Part shown: positions 59,977-64,000 of the stretch, in pieces
How the letters are laid out: every line of letters starts with the position of its first letter
How positions within the stretch are numbered: the stretch's first letter is position 1
Origin: Roseibium aggregatum IAM 12614
Lineage (GTDB): Bacteria; Pseudomonadota; Alphaproteobacteria; Rhizobiales; Stappiaceae
Direction of reading: 5' to 3'
Assembly: GCF_000168975.1 (NCBI RefSeq)
Contig: NZ_AAUW01000020.1
Coordinates: 90,165 to 154,164 of the forward strand
Length of the DNA: 64,000 bases
Notes under the pieces: model-generated
The model's input: only the letters and a program-made list of their open reading frames with translations
Told to the model about the DNA's origin: nothing
Databases searched by the model: none
Position numbers and translations under genes: made by a program

Positions 59977-61257
59977 ATGACAGCCGCAATGCCGAAATTC
60001 AGCGATCTTGACGCGCTCTATTCCAATGAAGAGGCGAAGGTCGCGACGGAAATGTATGAAGATCCGGATCTCTTTCAGGAAGAGATGGAAAAGATCTTCA
60101 AGAACACCTGGGTCTGGGTGGCCCATGAAAGCGAATTTCCCGACAAGGGTTCCTTCAAGCTTTCCAATGTCGGCCTCGACCCGGTCATTGTGGTCCGCGA
60201 CCGCAAGGGCGTCATTCATTGCATGGTCAACCGCTGCCGCCACCGCGCAGCCACCGTGTGCGAAGTCAAGAAAGGCAAGACCTCTTCCTTCCAGTGTCCC
60301 TACCACGGCTGGGGTTATGGCCTCGACGGCTCGCTGCGCGCCCTGCCCTATCCCGAGCAGTATGGCGACGACTTCGACAAGGCTCAGCACGGTCTGTTGA
60401 AGCTGCGCACCGAAAGCTACAACGGCATGGTCTTCGCGACCTTCAAGGAGGACATCGAACCGCTGGTCGATTTCCTCGGTCCGAAAGTCTGCAAATACAT
60501 CGATCTGTTCATGAAGCAGGGTGGTGGTTTCCCGGTGAAGGTGCTTGGCGAACATCAGTTCACGGTGCCGATGAACTGGAAGGTGCAGCTCGAAAACACC
60601 ACCGACGCCTACCACTTCCCGGTGGTCCACAAATCCTTCCTTCAGTCGCTCGATGAGGCCACCGAGGACATGTTCGACTTTCTCGACAAGGGCCGCGGCT
60701 GGGTCGAGGACCTCGGAAACGGCCATTCCGTCATGATGATGATTCCCGAGCGGGAAGACCTGGATTCAGGTCTCGATGAGCCGATTGAGGACCGCTTCCA
60801 GGAGCTGGCCGAGGAAATCCGCGCCGAAGGCTATTCCGAGGATCAGGTCAAGAAGATCGTCAAGGCCGTCGGCGGCGCCGGCTTCAACCTCAACCTCTTC
60901 CCGAACGTGTCGTTCAGCCTTGCGTTTTTCCGCGTCCTGACACCGGTCAGCGTCGACCAGACCGACATCCGTCACATCGCCATCGGCATGGACGGCGGCC
61001 CTCAGGCGGCCAACCGGATGCGCATCCGCCTGCACGAGCATTTCCAGGGCCCGATGGGCTTCGGCTCTCCCGACGACGCTGAAGTCTGGGAACGGGTCCA
61101 GCGCGGCACAAAGGGGGGCGGACAACTTCCGATCCTCGTCAACCGCGGCATGGTCGACGAAGAGCCGGGCGATCTCGGACCGCGTGGTCACATCAGTGCC
61201 GAAACCGGCATGCGTGCGGCTTACGGAATGTGGAAACGAATGATGGTTGGTGCCTAA
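59977..61257 (+). CDS. iacC: IacC-like Rieske oxygenase, alpha subunit
   Basis: A 426-residue catalytic subunit. The Rieske cluster ligands are in NRCRHRAATVC and QCPYHGWGYGL, and the mononuclear Fe site in ENTTDAYHFPVVHKS. It differs clearly from the alpha subunit at 18305 in these segments (CPHKG and CHPMVAH there), so the two are not recent duplicates. In iac loci IacC and IacD act late, on the route from dioxindole-acetate to catechol. It is followed by iacD with one base between stop and start. Confidence 0.9.
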   Translation: MTAAMPKFSDLDALYSNEEAKVATEMYEDPDLFQEEMEKIFKNTWVWVAHESEFPDKGSFKLSNVGLDPVIVVRDRKGVIHCMVNRCRHRAATVCEVKKGKTSSFQCPYHGWGYGLDGSLRALPYPEQYGDDFDKAQHGLLKLRTESYNGMVFATFKEDIEPLVDFLGPKVCKYIDLFMKQGGGFPVKVLGEHQFTVPMNWKVQLENTTDAYHFPVVHKSFLQSLDEATEDMFDFLDKGRGWVEDLGNGHSVMMMIPEREDLDSGLDEPIEDRFQELAEEIRAEGYSEDQVKKIVKAVGGAGFNLNLFPNVSFSLAFFRVLTPVSVDQTDIRHIAIGMDGGPQAANRMRIRLHEHFQGPMGFGSPDDAEVWERVQRGTKGGGQLPILVNRGMVDEEPGDLGPRGHISAETGMRAAYGMWKRMMVGA

Positions 61258-61258
61258 G

Positions 61259-61741
61259 ATGACAATGGTAGATGCAAACGTCCTGACGGATGTCACCGAG
61301 TTTCTCTGGAAAGAGGCTGACATCCTGGATCGCAAGGACTACGACACCTGGCTTGACCTGTGGACGGATGATGGCCTGTACATCATGCCGATCGGCGACG
61401 GCGAGGACTACGCCGACCAGTTGAACCTTTGTTATGACAACGCCAAGATGCGGAAGGATCGTGTCGGCCGCTTCAAGGCAGGCTTCTCGATTTCCTCCGC
61501 GCCTCCGGCAAGGACCGTCCGCACGATCAGCCGGATCGTGGTGGAGGAGATGTCGGGCGATCTCATCAAGGTTCGCGCAGCCGAACACCTTGTCGAGGAT
61601 AAGTTCGGACGCCAGCGCGTGTGGGCGGGCGATGCCTACTACACGCTCAAGCGCAGCGGCGGCGGCTTTCTTCTGCACCAGAAGATCGTCAAACTCCTGA
61701 ACTCAGACGGGATGCTGAACTCGTTCAGCTATTTGTTCTGA
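61259..61741 (+). CDS. iacD: IacD-like Rieske oxygenase, beta subunit
   Basis: A 160-residue small subunit with the same general form as the protein at 19615: FLWKEADILDRKDYDTWLDLW, MPIGDGEDYADQLNL and a C-terminal LLHQKIVKLLNSDG. It overlaps iacE by one base. It supports the alpha subunit structurally and is not catalytic on its own. Confidence 0.88.
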   Translation: MTMVDANVLTDVTEFLWKEADILDRKDYDTWLDLWTDDGLYIMPIGDGEDYADQLNLCYDNAKMRKDRVGRFKAGFSISSAPPARTVRTISRIVVEEMSGDLIKVRAAEHLVEDKFGRQRVWAGDAYYTLKRSGGGFLLHQKIVKLLNSDGMLNSFSYLF

Positions 61742-62502
61742 TGGCGGTCCCGCTGCCCGAACAAGTCCAGACTGCTGTTGTCACGGGCGGTGCCCGTGGC
61801 TTCGGCAAAGAGGTGTGCCGTTCGCTCCACCGTGCCGGTTTTCGCGTCGTGATCACCGACGTCGATCCGGGAGAGGAAGCGGCCGCGCTTGCCTCGGAGC
61901 TGGATCTTGCCGGCGAAACCGGCTGGACCGCGACCCTGGACGTCAACAAGCCGGAAGATTTCCAGTATGTCCTCGATCAATGCGTCGAGCGCTGGGGCTC
62001 GGTCGAGGTTCTGGTCAACAACGCTGCACGGACGGAAGCGCAGGCGGTGCTCGACATCGATCCGGCGAAGTTCAACGAAATCCTTGCGACCAACGCCGGC
62101 GGAACCTTTACCGGTTGCCAGATCTTCGGCCGCCACTTCAAGGAGCGCGGCTATGGACGGATCGTCAACATGGCCTCGCTTGCCGGACAAAACGGCGGCA
62201 CGGCGACAGGCGCCCATTATGCGGCGTCCAAGGGCGCGATCCTAACCCTGACCAAAATTTTCGCCCGCGATCTGGCGCCGTTCGGCGTCACCTGCAACGC
62301 GATTGCTCCAGGACCGATGGACACCCCCATGGTGCGGGCGGTTCTGGGCGACAAGATCGATGCAGCCATCGCGAACATTCCGGTCGGCCAATTGGGCGAT
62401 CCGGCATTCGTGGCCGACATGGTCACCATGCTCTCCTCTCCCGCAGCGGCCTTCGTCAACGGTGCCTGCTGGGACGTCAACGGCGGGATCTACGTACGGT
62501 AA
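61741..62502 (+). CDS. iacE: IacE-like short-chain dehydrogenase
   Basis: A 253-residue classical SDR: TGGARGFGKE cofactor motif, VNNAAR, and the triad in NMASLAG...YAASK (positions about 140 and 160). It is translationally coupled to iacD. In iac clusters IacE works with IacA in forming dioxindole-acetate. It is distinct from the SDR at 24893. Confidence 0.87.
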   Translation: MAVPLPEQVQTAVVTGGARGFGKEVCRSLHRAGFRVVITDVDPGEEAAALASELDLAGETGWTATLDVNKPEDFQYVLDQCVERWGSVEVLVNNAARTEAQAVLDIDPAKFNEILATNAGGTFTGCQIFGRHFKERGYGRIVNMASLAGQNGGTATGAHYAASKGAILTLTKIFARDLAPFGVTCNAIAPGPMDTPMVRAVLGDKIDAAIANIPVGQLGDPAFVADMVTMLSSPAAAFVNGACWDVNGGIYVR

Positions 62503-62508
62503 GCACTC

Positions 62509-63456
62509 ATGACCAAGACCTTGCACCTGACAGTAGAGGAAAGGATCGACGACCGCGGAGACATCGCCCGCATTCGCCTGTCCGGCAATGATCTGCCGGA
62601 ATTCTCGGCGGGGGCGCATCTGGATGTCTATCTGCCGGATGTCGACCTGTGGCGGCAGTATTCCATCTGCTCGGACCCGGCTGAAACCGGGTACTACGAG
62701 ATCGGCGTTCTGAAGGATCCAAACTCGCGCGGCGGTTCGCTTGCCGTGCATCGGTCGGCCAGCGTCGGCGCGAAGTTCAAGGTCGAAGGCCCAAGAAATC
62801 ATTTCCCGCTTGAGGAGACGGCCGAGAGGACGATCCTCCTCGGTGGCGGGATCGGTGTCACCCCGATGATTGCCATGGCCAAGCGCCTTCATGCGCTCGG
62901 CAAGAATTTCGTCCTTCACTACTGCACCCGGTCCAAGGACCGGACGGCCTTTTTCGACGAACTCACATCCGCCCCCTTCGCGGACCGGATCGTGTTTCAT
63001 TTCGACGATCAGGACGAGGCACAGCGTCTCGACCTGAAGCGGGATCTGCCGGCGCCGTCCCCCGGTACGCATCTTTATGTCTGCGGGCCCCAGGGCTTCA
63101 TGGACTGGGTGATTTCGACAGCCGAAGCCGCAGGCCATGCAAGTGCCAACGTCCACCGGGAATACTTCAGCGCGGATGTGGACGTCACCGGTGACAGCTT
63201 CGAGGTGGAAGCCCGGGCATCCGGCATCACGGTGACGATCGGACCGGACGACACCATCGCCAAGGTTCTTGCCGCCCATGGCGTGAAGATCGAGGTGAAA
63301 TGCGAGGAAGGTGTTTGCGGAACCTGCGTCACCGACGTTCTGGAAGGCGACATCGACCACCGCGACCAGTTTCTCACCGATGAAGAACGCGAGGACGCGG
63401 ACCAGATCTGCGCCTGCTGCTCACGCGGCCGCGGCAAGCTGGTGCTGGATATCTAA
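62509..63456 (+). CDS. iacF: IacF-like oxygenase reductase
   Basis: A 315-residue phthalate-type reductase with the order flavin (RQYSICSDPAE), NAD (GGGIGVTPMIAMAKR, YVCGPQGF) and C-terminal 2Fe-2S (CEEGVCGTCVTDV, later CACC). It supplies electrons to the Rieske oxygenase IacCD. It is the third reductase of this architecture in the window, with those at 17345 and in the P450 fusion. Confidence 0.9.
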   Translation: MTKTLHLTVEERIDDRGDIARIRLSGNDLPEFSAGAHLDVYLPDVDLWRQYSICSDPAETGYYEIGVLKDPNSRGGSLAVHRSASVGAKFKVEGPRNHFPLEETAERTILLGGGIGVTPMIAMAKRLHALGKNFVLHYCTRSKDRTAFFDELTSAPFADRIVFHFDDQDEAQRLDLKRDLPAPSPGTHLYVCGPQGFMDWVISTAEAAGHASANVHREYFSADVDVTGDSFEVEARASGITVTIGPDDTIAKVLAAHGVKIEVKCEEGVCGTCVTDVLEGDIDHRDQFLTDEEREDADQICACCSRGRGKLVLDI

Positions 63457-63476
63457 TCGATAAGGAGGGAGCGCTC

Positions 63477-63974
63477 ATGGAACTCAGTCAGGAACAACTC
63501 GATTTCCGGGAAGGCATGAGCAGGATGGGCGCCGCCGTCAACCTGATCACGTCCGACGGCCCCGCCGGAAAGCACGGCCTGGTGGCGTCGGCGGTCTGCT
63601 CCGTCACGGACACTCCGCCGACCGTTCTCGTGTGCATCAACCGCAAGGCTTATGTGCACGACCGCTTTCTGCGCAACGGGGTTCTTTGCGTGAATGTTCT
63701 TGCATCCCAGCATCAGGAACTGTCTGGCGTCTTCGCCCGCTTTGTCGAAGGTGTCGACAGGTTCGCTCAAGGGGAATGGATGACCCTGGCAACCGGGTCG
63801 CCCGTTCTGAAGGATGCCAATGTCTCCATGGACTGCCGGATCGGTTCCGTTTTCGAACAGGGAACGCATTCCGTCATGTTCTGCGAGGTCAAGTCGGTGC
63901 ACCTGGGAGAGAAACCCGGAAAGGGCCTCGTTTACTTCAGCCGCGATTACCACCACCTGGCGGCGAACCGCTAG
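63477..63974 (+). CDS. iacG: IacG-like flavin reductase
   Basis: A 165-residue flavin reductase of the HpaC-like type: FREGMSRMGAAVNLITSDGPAG, AVCSVTDTPPTVLVCINR and NVLASQHQELSGVF are the flavin-binding blocks (quoted in pieces). It reduces free FMN or FAD with NAD(P)H for the monooxygenase IacA. AAGGAGG precedes ATG 63477. It is the last complete gene of the window. Confidence 0.88.
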   Translation: MELSQEQLDFREGMSRMGAAVNLITSDGPAGKHGLVASAVCSVTDTPPTVLVCINRKAYVHDRFLRNGVLCVNVLASQHQELSGVFARFVEGVDRFAQGEWMTLATGSPVLKDANVSMDCRIGSVFEQGTHSVMFCEVKSVHLGEKPGKGLVYFSRDYHHLAANR

Positions 63975-64000
63975 CGGCTGTTTGTGCCGAAATCCGGGAA

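Noticed and set aside
1..64000. tRNA, rRNA, CRISPR arrays, insertion sequences, integrase genes
   Set aside because: Reading both strands I found none that I could support.

Overview
The window reads as chromosomal DNA of a GC-rich alphaproteobacterium. The gene set (TRAP and tripartite tricarboxylate transporters, a class VII P450, Rieske oxygenases with phthalate-type reductases, a cyclase-family hydrolase resembling the isatin hydrolase known from Labrenzia aggregata) suggests a marine Stappiaceae member such as Roseibium/Labrenzia. That placement is inference; no rRNA or other marker gene is present. I see no tRNA, rRNA, CRISPR array, insertion sequence or integrase.

Layout. (1) 1-12.6 kb is a metal-handling block. 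It holds the 3' end of a CopA-type ATPase, a Met-rich cytochrome c', two further cytochromes c, a NreB-like MFS exporter with a His-rich tail, a NicO-family permease, and a CusB-CusA-CusF copper/silver efflux set. The CusB protein carries four extra CusF-like domains. (2) 12.8-16.7 kb holds a COG3904-type periplasmic protein and an FtsK translocase with no membrane segment. (3) 16.7-31.8 kb starts with a divergent MarR regulator. A tightly coupled operon follows: reductase, Rieske alpha and beta, acyl-CoA ligase, thiolase-like protein, DUF35-pseudo-SDR fusion, isatin-hydrolase-like protein and SDR. Then come a thioesterase, a TRAP transporter and a self-sufficient P450. I read this as an iad-like auxin (indole-3-acetate, IAA) pathway that may release isatin by a CoA-dependent retro-aldol cleavage. 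(4) 32-38.3 kb has a soluble chemoreceptor, a tctCBA operon whose tctA is frameshifted, a GntR regulator and an amidohydrolase. (5) 38.4-48.3 kb is a hydroxyquinol module: MarR, AraC, aminotransferase, maleylacetate reductase, hydroxyquinol 1,2-dioxygenase, intact tctCBA and an aldehyde dehydrogenase. (6) 48.5-53.2 kb is a catechol ortho-cleavage module: muconate cycloisomerase, LysR regulator, catechol 1,2-dioxygenase, an SCP2-like protein and an alpha/beta hydrolase. (7) 53.5-64 kb has a second TRAP transporter and a complete iac-type set (iacI divergent, then iacHABCDEFG) for IAA to catechol.

Together, regions 3, 6 and 7 would give one organism two different oxygenase routes into IAA plus the first steps of catechol cleavage. 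Dedicated transporters sit beside each route. Dyad-symmetric sites lie in the intergenic regions expected to control them. CatC, the 3-oxoadipate genes and an anthranilate dioxygenase are not in the window.
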